Of a stretch of DNA of 64,000 nucleotides, positions 44,908-56,807 are shown one piece after another (within the stretch, counting starts at the first letter, position 1; every line of letters starts with the position of its first letter). A program made the position numbers and the translations under genes. The notes beneath the pieces are model-generated. The model was given only the letters and a program-made list of their open reading frames with translations. It had not been told where the DNA came from and made no database searches. Source of the DNA: Mytilus californianus (lineage: Eukaryota > Mollusca > Bivalvia > Mytilida > Mytilidae); the NCBI RefSeq assembly GCF_021869535.1, contig NW_026262668.1:9284348-9348347 (forward strand). The letters run 5' to 3'.

Positions 44908-47396
44908 TTTTTATACGACCCCAAAAAAATTTTGTGGTCGTATATTGGTATGACGTTGGCGTCGTCGTCGTCGTCCGGCGTCGTCGTCCGAATACACATT
45001 GGTTTTCGCACTCTAACTTTAGTTTAAGTGAATGAATCTTTTTGAAATTTGACCATAAGATTAAATACCACAAAAGGAAGGTTGGGATTGATTTTGGGGG
45101 TTATGGTACCAACAGTTAAGGAATTAGGGGCCAAAAAGGGGCCAAAAATAAGCATTTTCTAGTTTCCAGACAATAACTGTGGAACCGTGTATGGATCTCT
45201 CTGAAATTATACTACAAGTTTCCATACCACAAAGGGATGGTTAGGATTTGCTTTGGGGGGTTATGGCTCAAACCGTTTAGGAATTAGGGGCAAAAAAAGG
45301 GGGAAAAACAAGGTTGTCCTGGTTAATGGACAAATACTTTAGTACAACACATAATTTAAAGCAGTGTAAGGGAGATAAATCAAATACATCATTGAAATTA
45401 TCTCCCTTACACTGCTTTTAAATTATGTATAAAAGTAATGGTTAATGAACAATAAAGATAATTTAAAACAGTGTAAGGGAGGTAATCCAAATACAACCTT
45501 TTGGTTACTTCCCTTACACTGCTTTTAAATTATGTTTAAAGAAATGCATATTTATAAAGGAAGACCAGTAAAAATATCTGCAAATGTTGCATCATTTTTT
45601 TTTACAAAAAAATCCATATGAAAGATTTGACACTTTATTTTTAATTCTATTATAAAATAGATTAAGATAGCACTATGGTAAATTTAAATGGGTAATTATG
45701 GTTGCCAACTCCATTGGAAATTTGAATTGAGGTTATGACCATATCTCGAGGGAAAGAAATTTTTGGGGGAAAAAAGGGGGGAGGGATAAAAAGAAATTGT
45801 GGGGGGTCAATTTTTTCTCATTTCAGATTTCAGAAATTAAAAAGAATTATTCTTCAAATATTATTTTTTTTTCAAATTTCAAATATTGAAAAATTTCAAG
45901 AAGTAATCTTTAATTGCACAGTATGGCACATTAGATTTGTAAAATCTTTGATCACATTTATTTATTTGTTATGCCGAATCTAACAGTGTATTTAGATTTT
46001 TAATTTTGGGTCCAGTTTTCAAATTGGTCTACATTAAGGTCCAAAGGGTCCAAAATTAAACTTTGTTTGATTTTAGCAAAAATTGAATATATGAGGTTCT
46101 TTGATATGCTGAATCTAAACATGTATTTAGATTTTTGATTTTTGACCCAGTTTTCAAGTTGGTCCAAATTGGGGTCCAAAATTAAACTTTGTTTGATTTC
46201 AACAAAAATTGAATATATGGGGTTCTTTGATATGCTGAATCTAACCATGTATTTAGATTTTTTTTTTGTGGACCCCGTTATCAAATTGGTTCATATTGAG
46301 GTCAAAAGGGTCCAAAATTAAACTTTGTTTGATTTCATCTAAAATTGAATTATTGGGGTTCTTTGATATTCCAAATCTAACCGTGTATTTAGATTTTTAA
46401 TTTTGGGTCCTGTTTTTTGAATTGGTCTACATTGAGGTCCAAAGGGTCCAAAATTAAACTTAGTTTGATTTTAACAAAAATTGAATTCTTGGGGTTCTTT
46501 GATATGCTGAATCTAAACATGTGTTTAGATTTTTGATTATGGGCCCAGTTTTCAAGTTGGTCTAAGATAGGGTCCAGTATTTAAACTTAGTTTGATTTTA
46601 ACAAAAATTGAATTCTTGGGGTTCTTTGATATGCTGAATCTAAACATGTGTTTAGAATTTTGATTATGGGCCCAGTTTTCAAGTTGGTCCAAGTTGGGGT
46701 CCAAAATTAAACTTTTTTTGATTTCAACAAAAATTGAATATATTGGGTTCTTTGATATGCTGAATCTAACCATGAATTTAGATTTTTTATTTGTGGGCCC
46801 CGCTATCAAATTGGTTCATATTGAGGTCAAAAGGGTCCAAAATTAAACTTTGTTTGATTTCATCAAAAATTGAATTATTGGGGTTCTTTGATATTCCAAA
46901 TCTAACCGTGTATTTAGATTTTTAATATTAAGTCCCGTTTTTTAAATTGGTCTACATTAAGGTCCAAAGGGTCCAAAATTAAACTTAGTTTGATTTTAGC
47001 AAAAATTGAATTCTTGGGGTTCTTTGATATGCTGAATCTTAACATGTGTTTAGATTTTTGATTATGGGCCCAGTTTTCAAGTTTGTCCAAGTTGGGGTCC
47101 AAAATTAAACTTTGTTTGATTTTAACAAAAATTGAATATATGGGGTTCTTTGATATGCTGAATCTAACCATGTATTTTGATTTTAGACATTGGACCATAA
47201 TAGGTAAATTAAAAAAATTCAAGTTCTTAGACCACATTCTTTCTGTGTCAGAAACCTATGCTGTGTCAAATATTTAATAACAATCCAAATTCAGAGCTGT
47301 ATCAAGCTTGAATGTTGTGTCCATACTTGCCCCAACTGTTCAGGGTTCGACATCTGCAGTCGTATCAAGCTGCGCCCCAGCGAAGCATTTTATTTA
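44908..47396 (+). mobile_element. Family A hairpin-headed element, copy 5 (2.5 kb) with an internal 125-bp array
   Basis: Head: GTTTTTATACGACCCCAAAA then TTTTGTGGTCGTATATTGG and GGCGTCGTCGTCGTCGTCCG. It then has the 160-bp units, two adjacent palindromic modules (45349-45428 and 45459-45535), and at 46000-47180 about nine to ten units of 125-140 bp with the landmark GGGTTCTTTGATATGCTGAA. Tail: TGCAGTCGTATCAAGCTGCG ending about 47395. Frames with KYMVRFSISKNPIYSI-like peptides come from this array. Confidence 0.85.
45349..45535. repeat. Two adjacent palindromic modules of about 80 bp
   Basis: In each, TAATTTAAARCAGTGTAAGG GAGRTAA is answered after about 20 bases by the inverted TTACCTCCCTTACACTGCTT-type arm ending AAATTATGT. 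Arms are 28-30 bp and nearly perfect. Another intact module is at 50451-50529, and a decayed one at 34889-34962, always at the same place inside family A. Confidence 0.85.
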
Positions 47397-47715
47397 CATT
47401 AGTCCAGTGTATGTCTGATGGTGGCCCAACATAACTGTCATGTTGGACCAAGATATACCTGATGATGACCATACCAACCAACATGACTCAGTTTCATTTT
47501 GGTCTTTTCATATTTCAAGTTTGTCTAATGACCAATCAATCAACCAATCAATCAATTTATCAATCTTCTGAATACTAGTATAATAATTTTGAATTGGGAC
47601 ATACTTATACATTACCTGAATATAAATGGAAACAAAATATTCAGAATAATCAGTTGAGAGAATGTCAATATCTTGTTTTGATATAATATAATAAACTGTT
47701 GACACAGAGATATGT

Positions 47716-49473
47716 TTGGTTTTTTGTCTCGCCTTGACGGAGTCAAAAAGCAAGACACAGGTATGCTGTTTGCCGTGGCGGCGGCGGCGTCAACAATGTA
47801 TTAGTTTGTGATTAGGTCTAGTTCATAGTGAACCACTAGTGGTAGGTCAACGATATATGGTATGCAGTTGTATTAACATTGGCTCATCTCATTTCCATGG
47901 AGATTATTTGGCCCTGCCCCCTCAGTCATGGTCTATTGACTTTGAAACTTTTGCTTAGTTTACATGTATTAGTTTGTGATTAGGTCAGTTTATGGGGAAC
48001 CACTAGTGGTAGGTCAATGATATTTGGTATACAGTTGTATAAGCATTGTTATATCTCATTTTCATGGAGATTATTTGGCCCAGCCCCTTCAGTCATTGTC
48101 TATTGACTTTGAAACTTTTGCTTAGTTTACATGTATTAAATTGTGATAAGGTCAATTTAAGGGAAATCATTTGTGGTAGGTCAATGAAATTTGGTATGCA
48201 GTTGTATAAGCATAAGCACATCTCATTTCCGTGGATATTAGTTGGTCCTTACCCCTCAGTCATTGTCTATTGACTTTGAAACTTTTGCTTAGTTTACATG
48301 TATTAGTTTGTGATTAGATCAGTCTAAGATGAACCACTTATGTTAAGTCAATGATATTTGGTATGCAAAAGTATAGGCATTTGCAAGTCTCATTTACATG
48401 GAGATTATATACCCCACCCCTCATCATGGTTCATTGACTTTGAAACTTCTACATAGTTTACAAGTTAATGTTTGTGGTTAGGTTTGTTTAAAGGGAACGA
48501 CTTATGATAAGTCAATGGTTTTTGGTATGCAGTTGTATTAGTATTGGCACATCTCATGTCCATGGAGATTGTTCAGCCCTGTACCTTCAGTCATGGTTCA
48601 TTGACTTTGAATATTTGCATTACTTACATGTTAAAGTATTGCTATTTTAATTTCAACATTTGCAAAATCAAAACAACAAAAAGGTGAGACATATCTCTGT
48701 GTTAACAGTTTATTGTAATTTTGATAGTAAAATGCAAATGTTGATGTTATAAAGGCAATATTTAATCATGTAAACTATGCAAACATTCAAACCATGACTG
48801 AAGGTGCATGGCAAAATAACCTCTATGGAAATGAGAAATGCCAATGCTTATAAAACTGCATATGAAATACCATTGACTTATTATAAGTGGTTCTCTTTAA
48901 ACTAACCTAAACACAAATTTTAACTATGCAAAAGTTTTAATGTCAATGAACCATGATGATAGGTTGTTGCCATATAATCTTCATGGAAACAAGACTTGCA
49001 AATGCTTATACAACTACATACTAACTATCATTGACTTAATATAATTGGTTTATTTCAAACTGATCTAATCACAAACTTTACCTTGTAAACTATGCAAAAT
49101 ATTCAAAGTCAATAGACAAGCCTGAGGGGGGAAGCCAAATAATATCCATGGAAATAAGATGTACCAATGCTAATACATCAGCATACCAAATGTCATTGAC
49201 CTACCACTAATGGTTCCCCTCAAACTGACCTAATCACAAAGTAAAACATGTAAACTCAGGAAAAATTTCAAAGTTAATAGACCATGACTAAGGGGCATAG
49301 ATCTCCATGGAAATGAGATGTGCCAATACTAATACAACTGCATACCACATACCATTGAACACTAGTGGTTCTCCATAAATTGACCTAATCACAAACTAAG
49401 ACATTGTTGCCGCCGCTGGAAACAGCACTCCTAAGTCTTGTTTTTTCTACAGCGTTGAAGCGAGACGAAAACC
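47716..49473. mobile_element. Family D foldback element: two inverted arms of about 165-bp tandem units
   Basis: The left arm (47716-48687) opens GGTTTTTTGTCTCGCCTTGA with CGGAGTCAAAAAGCAAGAC, a hairpin, then GGCGGCGGCGGCGTC and about five units containing AGGTCAATGATATTTGGTAT and CATGGAGATTATTTGGCCC. The right arm (about 48755-49473) holds the same units in reverse complement (CCATTGACTTA, CTATGGAAATGAGAAATGCC) and closes with GCGTTGAAGCGAGACGAAAA CC. The left arm is itself flanked by inverted CAGAGATATGT (47705) and ACATATCTCTG (48689). No protein is encoded. Confidence 0.8.
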
Positions 49474-50043
49474 TTTGAGCTACTACATAATAGACTTTTT
49501 GAGGCTTTCAATCGATGGCATTTCTTTCATTTTGAAAATTGTAATTAGGAGATGATATCATCATTTCTAATTGATTTATCGATTTCATTCCATTGCCTTA
49601 TATATTCATGTATTTTTTTATTGATTTTAACTTACAAAATGGTTTTATCAGATTACGCCCTTTCTCACACAGCAAATGATTGGTCGAATTTAATTTTCAT
49701 TTTGAATAGTAAAAAAGTCAAATTAACTTTGTCTAGCTATTTAGTCTTATCTGTATTCTTATCTGGTCAAATGGTACTGAATTCATATTACATACTTCAT
49801 TGAGGCATATCAAACTAACATGTCTAGATTGGATATACTAGACTTATGAAAATGTGTGGTTATTCCAAATATTTCACATTTTTCATTTTGCCAAATTGAT
49901 TTACAAAATGGTACAACTCAACCACTCCTGAAACTTTTTTCAGCTTTTTTCTGTGTTTAAAATATGTATATGCATGTTCAAGTCAAATATATGTCAAGCC
50001 TAAAATATGTGTCCCCTAACTTCATGAAAGTAAAATCTGTGGC
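49474..50043. other. AT-rich intergenic stretch
   Basis: An 83-codon frame at 49552-49803 is hydrophobic, but no start context, homology or splice pattern supports it. Confidence 0.4.
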
Positions 50044-51253
50044 CCTTTTTTTTTGCGGTCGTATATTGGTATCACGTCGTCGTCGTCGTCAGCGTCGTCC
50101 AAAGACAGTTGGTTTCCGGATAATAACTTTAGTATAATTAAATAGAAATCTATGAAATCTAAACACAAGGTTTATAACCACAAAAGGAAGGTTGGGATTG
50201 ATTTTGGGGGTTATGGTCCTAACAGTTTAGGAATTAGGGGCCAAAAAGGGGCCCAAATAAGCATTTTTCTAGTTTCCAGACAATAACTTGTGGAACGGTG
50301 TATGGATTTCTCTGAAATTATACCACAAGTTTCCATACCACAAAAGGATGGTTAGGATTTGCTTTGGGGGGTTATGGCTCAAACCGTTTAGGAATTAGGG
50401 GCAAAAAAGGGGGAAAACAAGGGTTTCCTGGTTAATGGACAATTACTTAAGACAATTTAAAAGCAGTGTAAGGGAGGTAATCCAAACACAACGTTTTGAT
50501 TACCTCCCTTACACTGCTTTTAAATTATGTTTAAAGAAATGTTGTATTGTCTTGAGATGATTAGCTGTCAATTTATTTTTAGAAGTTACTATTTAAAAAT
50601 GCTGATTAAGAAATATTAATTTTAGCCATGATTATGTATGTCATTTTCTATTTTAAGACTTTTATGATGTATTTAAATGGGTAATTATGGCTGCAAACTC
50701 CATTGGAAATTTGAATTGAGATTATGACCATATCTTGAGGGAAAGAATGTTTTGGGGGGAAGGTGAAAAAAAATTTTGGGAAGGGGGGGGGGGGGGGTAA
50801 AAAGAAATTGGGGGGGGGGGGTCAATTTTTTCTCATTTCAGATTTCAGAAATAAAAAAGAAAAATTCTAATATTCAAATATTATTTTTTTTTGCAAAAAA
50901 AAAGTGGGAGGGGGGGGGGGGGGGTCAATACGGAACAGCATAGTGTATTGCACAAAAGCAAATAAAAAGGGGGGTAAATACTTTTTTTTGTGGGGGGAGG
51001 GGGGTCAATTCGCAACAGCAAAGTGTATTGCACAAAAGCAAAACATTGAATATAAATTCAAATCATATAACCAATTCTAAGTTCTTTGACTACAGTTATT
51101 CTGTGTCAGAAACCTATTATGTGTCAAATATTTAATTACAATCCAAATTCAGACCTGTATCAAGCGCGAATTTTGTGTCCATTTTTGCCCCAACTGTTCA
51201 GGGTTGGACCTTTGCGGTCGTATCCAGCTGCGCTCGGCGAAGCAATTTATTTT
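50044..51253 (+). mobile_element. Family A hairpin-headed element, copy 6 (5' end clipped)
   Basis: It begins at TTTTTTTTGCGGTCGTATAT without the left half of the head hairpin, then GTCGTCGTCGTCAGCGTCGT, core blocks, an intact palindromic module at 50451-50529, several long G-runs (50780-51003) with partly duplicated CAACAGCATAGTGTATTGCA blocks, and the tail CTTTGCGGTCGTATCCAGCT GCGC. Confidence 0.8.
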
Positions 51254-51559
51254 TATTCAAATCTGTGTCTTTTATAATATAGACTTTTAATGTGACATCA
51301 CTGATTTCAAATCTGTCCTCAAATCTATTTGACCATTTGGCCATCGAGACTTGTTACTTATTTGACAAACATAAAAAAGAGGGACAGTCCAGAAATCTCA
51401 CAAAACTAATTATTGAGATCATTGTTTAGTTCTGCATCCTTTCCCCAGGTCATTTAAACCGTACTAAATGGAATAGGTGACTATAATTCTGATTATAGGC
51501 CAGACAATGACCGAAGGTCTTAGTGGAGGGTTTTTAATTTTTTACCCTTTTTTTAAACC

Positions 51560-51780
51560 ATAAAAAGATGGAGTATGATTGCCAATGAGACATGAGACAA
51601 ATCTCCAACAGAGAACAAATGACATAGACATTAACGACTATAGGTCACCGTCCGACCATCAACAATGAGCAAAACCCATACTGTAGTGTATAGTAAGCTA
51701 TAAGAAGCCCCTAAATAAAAAAATGTGTAACAATTCAAATGAGAAAACTAGCGGCCTGATTTATGTACAAAACATTTAAG
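51560..51780 (-). mobile_element. Penelope-like family 3' tail, minus orientation
   Basis: AGATGGAGTATGATTGCCAA with a small GAGACAT duplication, then TATAGGTCACCGTCCGACCA, CAACAATGAGCAAAACCCAT, GAGAAAACTAGCGGCCTGAT. Non-coding and 5'-truncated. Confidence 0.75.
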
Positions 51781-52533
51781 CGCTTTAATTAATGGACTTC
51801 TGAGGAATTCGAGTTTAACATACGCATTGAAACAAAGAACGCAATACAGAAAAAGATTTGCGCACTCGTTTAATCCATGCGTCGTTCGGTCACGCGTTGT
51901 CTTATTTTTGATATTCAAATACGGCGATTAGTTATACTATAAATAAAGCTTATACTAAATAATAAATCTTACACTTATCTTAAACTATATTCCCCTTTCG
52001 TAACAAATTGTTTTAATCAGAGAAGTAATCTATTGCAATTGATTTTCACTATACACGTATTTTATATTCACACAATTGTTTGCGTGTATCCATTCGGTCA
52101 GCCGAAATATAAAAACAAATTCACTAAAACATAAAAACACGAGAGAAGGAATACATGCCCCAAGCGATTGTTTAATTTATGCCATTGTTTTCCTTTCAAA
52201 AAAAAAATATTGGAGCTCTCTTTTATATAGCAGGAGTCGCCTAATAGAGTGACTATCGGAATATCGAGTCTGTCCCTGGCATCTAAAACATCCCCGTGCG
52301 TGTCCTCGATCTCAGAATGGAACCGGCTCGATTACTTGACATTGTATTCTTCCCTAACCATGTTGATCTAAAATATTTTGTTTTCCCAAATATTCTTGGA
52401 TTACCACTAAATATAATATCAGAAGTTCATAACTAGGAATGGACTTCTGATAATAAATGAATAGTTGCAAAAAATATGTCTGCGAAAGGGGTAGGGATTC
52501 TATTCTCAACAATATAATTCACGTGTAACAGGA
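51781..52533. other. Unassigned intergenic sequence before the duplicated segment
   Basis: Less AT-rich in places, but no coding or repeat structure recognised. Confidence 0.4.
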
Positions 52534-53465
52534 TAGGTTTTTACGTTTTGTGTTTTTTTTGTCATTTTCGGCATATTTATCCAACTCTTTATACCTGTCT
52601 GTATAAAGAGTTCGAACCAAGAACCCGGGTCTCTGATCCTTCATATTTGACTTTGAAGATCTTATCACTAGCAAGTTTTCATATACAAATAAGGAGATGT
52701 GGTATGATTGCCAATGACACAACTATCCACCAAAGTTCAAATGAAGTGGATGTAAGCAATTATAGGTAACCTTACGGCCTTCAACAATGGGAAAAAACCT
52801 ATACCGTATGGTCGGCTATAAAAGGCCCCGACATGAAAAATATGGAACAATTCAATTGAGAAAACTAACGGCCGAATTAATAACAAGACAGTTTACGAAA
52901 AACAAATATGACAAACATGAACCAACGACAACCACTGAACTACAGGCTCCTGACTTGGGACAGGCACATAAAAAATTTGGCGGGGTTAAATATGTTTGTG
53001 AGCGCTCAACCCTCCCCTAACCTGGGACAGTGGTGTAACAGTACAATATAAGAGCAAACTATAAAAATCAGTTGAGAAAGGCTTAACTCATCAGATGGAT
53101 ACAAATAGAAATACATCTAACAAAAACACAAAGTAGAAGTGGACGGGTACTTATACATCCCAAAAACATAAAAAAAGACACTTAGTACAGATCTGAGAGT
53201 ACTCGCAGTTACTGACAGCTAGCTCAAAGCCAATAACAACTAATGAAAAAAATCATGTATCTAAGACTAAAATACCAATCAGTACACATCCAACATCCAA
53301 TCATGATTTAGTGTAAAGACGTCATTAACAGTCAGAGAAAAACATGACCTTGTGCAATGCCAAACCTTTTACAATAAGTATTATTTAAAGGATTGATAAG
53401 TTTACCCGGATCGTATCTAAATTTCCGGGCTCGTTTTACAACATTACCGTAAAATCAAGGATGTG

Positions 53466-54394
53466 CTATTCCGTTTGAAATAAGTTTTCTACAGGTACAG
53501 CCAAACTTGCAGACCAAATCTTTGTATATATGAAAGAATTAGTAAAGATTTTAAGTAATTTGTGGCAACGAAATCCCTGACTTAATAATTTACTAGTAAT
53601 ACATAGATTACGCTCATTAAAATCCAAAACGTCACTACAGACACGAGCATAGCGAACGAGTTCGGATATATAAACATCGTAAGACGGTGTCAAAGGAACA
53701 TCACCGTCCAAAAAAGGGAAAATTAACAATAGGGAAAGAAAAATCATCCCTTTTGTCGTAAATTTTTTGTGTAGAGTTTCTGGTGTAATACTGAAATATC
53801 TTAATTTAGGAAAGGACAGTTATTGCTGTTGATATTAGATTTATTCAAAGTAAGTTCCTTTGGGTAAATTTCAGCAGTATATTTAGAAAGTTTTTGGTTA
53901 TTTAACGACAAAATATCATCAAGATAACGGTAAGTGTTGTTGAATTTATCAATTAAATGGAATTTAGACGGTTCTTTACTGAGTTTGGCCATAAACTGTG
54001 ATTCATAACAGTAAGGGAACAAATCTGCTATTAAAATGGCACAATTGGTACCCATAGGAATGCCTACAATCTGTCGATAAACTTTATTGCCGAAACGTAT
54101 ATAAATGTTGTCAAGGAGAAAATTTAGTGCTTTAATCATCTCATCACACCTCCAGTAAGTATATCTAGCATATTAACCTTTATCAGAGACATATAATACA
54201 ATTGTATTATATGTCTCTGTCTTTATCATTAGAATAAAGGCTTTATATGAGTTGCAGCAAATAAATTTGCACCCAGATTTATCAAACGACCATTCAATTA
54301 GATAGGAACACTTTTGTTTGATAAGATTGTGTGGAAGTGTAGAATATGGAGTGGAAAAGTCAAAACTGTCAACCGAATCATTAGGTTTGATCAC
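53466..54394 (-). pseudogene. Reverse transcriptase pseudogene, left copy
   Basis: Three minus-strand frames in order carry consecutive pieces of one reverse transcriptase. 54394-54173 has DFSTPYSTLPHNLIKQK; 54139-53801 has GIPMGTNCA and YRYLDDILSLNN (the YLDD catalytic box at residues 72-75); 53747-53466 has PSYDVYISELVRYARVC and LSQGFRCHKLL. The first two share a frame but a stop separates them; the third is shifted. A 36-bp perfect palindrome (54184-54219) falls at the first break. Family: Penelope-like or a close relative, from motif memory. Confidence 0.75.
54184..54219. repeat. 36-bp perfect palindrome inside the reverse transcriptase pseudogene
   Basis: Arms of 18 bp, CAGAGACATATAATACAA and its exact reverse complement, meet with no loop. 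The same palindrome is in the right copy at 62016-62051. It interrupts the frame where related proteins read through. Confidence 0.9.
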
Positions 54395-54802
54395 GTATGA
54401 AGATTATTTGTACCAATTTTTATGAAAAAGTCACCGATGAAATTTTTATAAATTAGATAAATATACAGCATTCTGAAATCCTGAAACTTTGATAAAAATA
54501 ATTATTTTTCAAAGATTTGTAATAACATTCTTATATAAAGAAGATTTTCCAAATGTTTTTTACAAAAATCCGCTTGTGTTTATCTTTTGAAACACAAAAG
54601 TTAGATCTATTCAAAGAATAGAAATGTCAAAAAACCAAAATTTTGAGTACATTTCTAAAATTTCGACCTCATTTATCTCTTAAAATAGCACATGAAGGTA
54701 TATTTTCTATTACATATTTGAATCGCTTAGGTGAAAATTAGCTTGTATGCAAATTTTCGTCAAAAATTCACCGTGGGATCGAAACTGTATCGTATGCCCT
54801 TA

Positions 54803-56807
54803 GGGAATGGTCATTATTTATCAGCTGAGGGGGTCGGTTCAAATTTTTCACATTTAAAGGTTTTGTTGGCAACCCCCCCATGATTCTTATGAACCACATG
54901 ATGACCCCCCCTGAGAACATAGTTTGAAAAGTTTGACCCCCCCCCCACCAAAGAAAAATCTCTATCCATTAACAGTTGGGAGAAGATGATAACTGCAAGC
55001 TACATAGTACAAAGTTGCAGGCATTGACTTGAAAAATAGCTATGAGAAGTATGTGGACATTGACACTCTCCGTAACAGAATACAGAATAAAAAGATTTTC
55101 CTTGATTGCAGTACTCATTTTCTTTGATTTTAAACTGATATTTTATAATACATTCTACACTATAGTTCTGTTATTTTATATAAGTAGCTTGAACTAATTA
55201 ATTTGATAAAGATAATTTACTTTGTCTGGTTAGCAAACACTAGTAAGTGATATCATATGTGTATATATGTCTCTGGTGATATTCTGTAAATAATATATTG
55301 CCTTGATGTTTCATCATGACCTTCCATGTTCTTTGTTTTGAAGCTCATACAACTGATTTTAGTAAACATTTTTCAGTTGTATTCTTCTTTGAGAAAACCC
55401 TGAGTATACAATAGAGTTTTTCTTCTTGTTTTTTTTTTCTTTCGAATATGAATATCTGACACATGCAAGAAGAAAAATGGACAAAATAAGCATTTAAATG
55501 AAAAAAAAATATATTGCATTTTAACTTGAACCTTCATGAACCGAATGAAGTCATATCTTAATACAGATTGTCCCTGGTTTTGAAACTGCTAATTCTAGCC
55601 AAATTTGTTTATATACATGAGCATGTGCTCTTATAAATGAATGAAATGACGTAAAAAGAAAAAAAAAAAAAAAACAGAAAATTCTTTGTTCCAAATTTAA
55701 TTTATTTGACTGCAACCTATAAAATTGTACAAATTTTATATATAACCTTTCAATAATGATTTCCCCTCTATTATGAATAAATGTAAATTTACTGTCTGAC
55801 ACAGAATTATTTGTGAATGAAAAAACAGAAAAAAAGAGTAAACAATATGTCTCAATTCTTTTAATGCCTTTATTAAAATTTTTGAAGTTTTATAAATGTT
55901 TTGTGGATTTTAATTTTCTCATCATATAGTTATTTTTTTATTTCAATCCCACTCTTGGAAGTGCAACTGAAAATAGCACATTACAAATATTGCTGATTTT
56001 ATGGTTCTAAGTCCTTCCTGGATCAAATATGTACAAAAATGTACATGATTTATTTGAGATAAAGAAATATAAATGTAGGTTAATAATTATATGAACATTC
56101 AATATTTTATTTCAATGTGAAAAATGTTTTATGAAACCCCAGTGTCTTGTTTTGTGTGTGTGAATGCCATGCTGCCCAACAAGGGCCCTCGATTTGAACA
56201 TGTAAAATTCTTATTATTATTCGATATCTTTGTAATAATTTCATAAAATAATTATACATATTTACAAATTATTTTAGAACGTACACACCTTTTACAGTCC
56301 TATATCTATCCGTAATCGCATCAAAATGATTTGAACACTTTAGAAAGTTGTAATACACATGTTCAGAAACTTTTAAAACTCATTGTTTCCTGTGGTCAAA
56401 ACTAGAGACAAATGTTTTATACAGTTGTTAATCTTGAGATAAGTCGGATTGTAAACTTTCACATCCTATGGATAAAGGGTCAATATAATAGTTCCATGGG
56501 ATAATGAACCATAACAGATGACTGTGATAAGGAGTGACCAGATTCACTACCCTTGAGAACTTAGACATCCTGCTAGTGCTGTACATGATCAATGATTTAA
56601 TAATGACAGAAATTATTTAAAAGATTGCACACTCACTTCAATATCGTCAACAATTTATATGCTTGTCAGACATAAAAACTTTCATTGTGTGACCCCCCCA
56701 GTCAAATAAAATTTTTGATGGCAACCCCCCCAGCTGTATGATATTTTTGGTAATGACCCCCCCTAAAATGAACCGACCCCCTCAGCTGATAAATAATGAC
56801 TGTTCCC
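54803..56807. mobile_element. 2005-bp terminal-inverted-repeat element with TTA target duplication (PIF/Harbinger-like, non-autonomous)
   Basis: Present only in the left segmental copy. The left end GGGAATGGTCATTATTTATC with AGCTGAGGGGGTCGGTTC is matched by the inverted right end, about 38 bp with two to three mismatches. TTA stands at 54800-54802 and again at 56808-56810, while the right copy has a single TTA at the empty site (GCCCTTAACTT, about 62632). TTA duplication and GGG termini fit PIF/Harbinger. Subterminal ACCCCCCC motifs recur at both ends. No transposase; the interior is AT-rich. Confidence 0.88.

Larger units (their letters stand above)
52685..54400 (-). mobile_element. Penelope-like retroelement fragment (reverse transcriptase plus 3' tail), left copy
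   Basis: Read on the minus strand, it runs from reverse transcriptase remnants (54394-53466) through about 430 bp of AT-rich sequence to the family tail (about 53110-52690). The tail contains landmarks seen alone elsewhere (reverse complements of AACGGCCGAATTAATAACAA, GGCTATAAAAGGCCCCGACA, GCCTTCAACAATGGG) and ends at AAGGAGATGTGGTATGATTG. This links the dispersed tails to an element with a reverse transcriptase. The endonuclease portion is not visible here. Confidence 0.7.

Noticed and set aside
46000..47237. Minus-strand frames with repeated RFSISKNPIYSIF peptides
   Set aside because: They follow the 125-140-bp tandem unit in family A copy 5. Similarity among them reflects DNA repetition, not selection on protein.
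52548..53020. Plus-strand frames of 73 and 77 codons (also at 60380-60852)
   Set aside because: They lie antisense to the retroelement 3' tail and contain no motif. They are identical in both copies only because the whole segment is duplicated.
53466..54394. Functional reverse transcriptase gene
   Set aside because: The three pieces need an in-frame stop and a frameshift to be bridged, and a palindrome interrupts the frame; both copies are dead.
55551..55802. Transposase inside the 2.0-kb TTA-flanked element
   Set aside because: The only frame is an 83-codon low-complexity minus-strand stretch with no DDE or DNA-binding motif, so the element is called non-autonomous.
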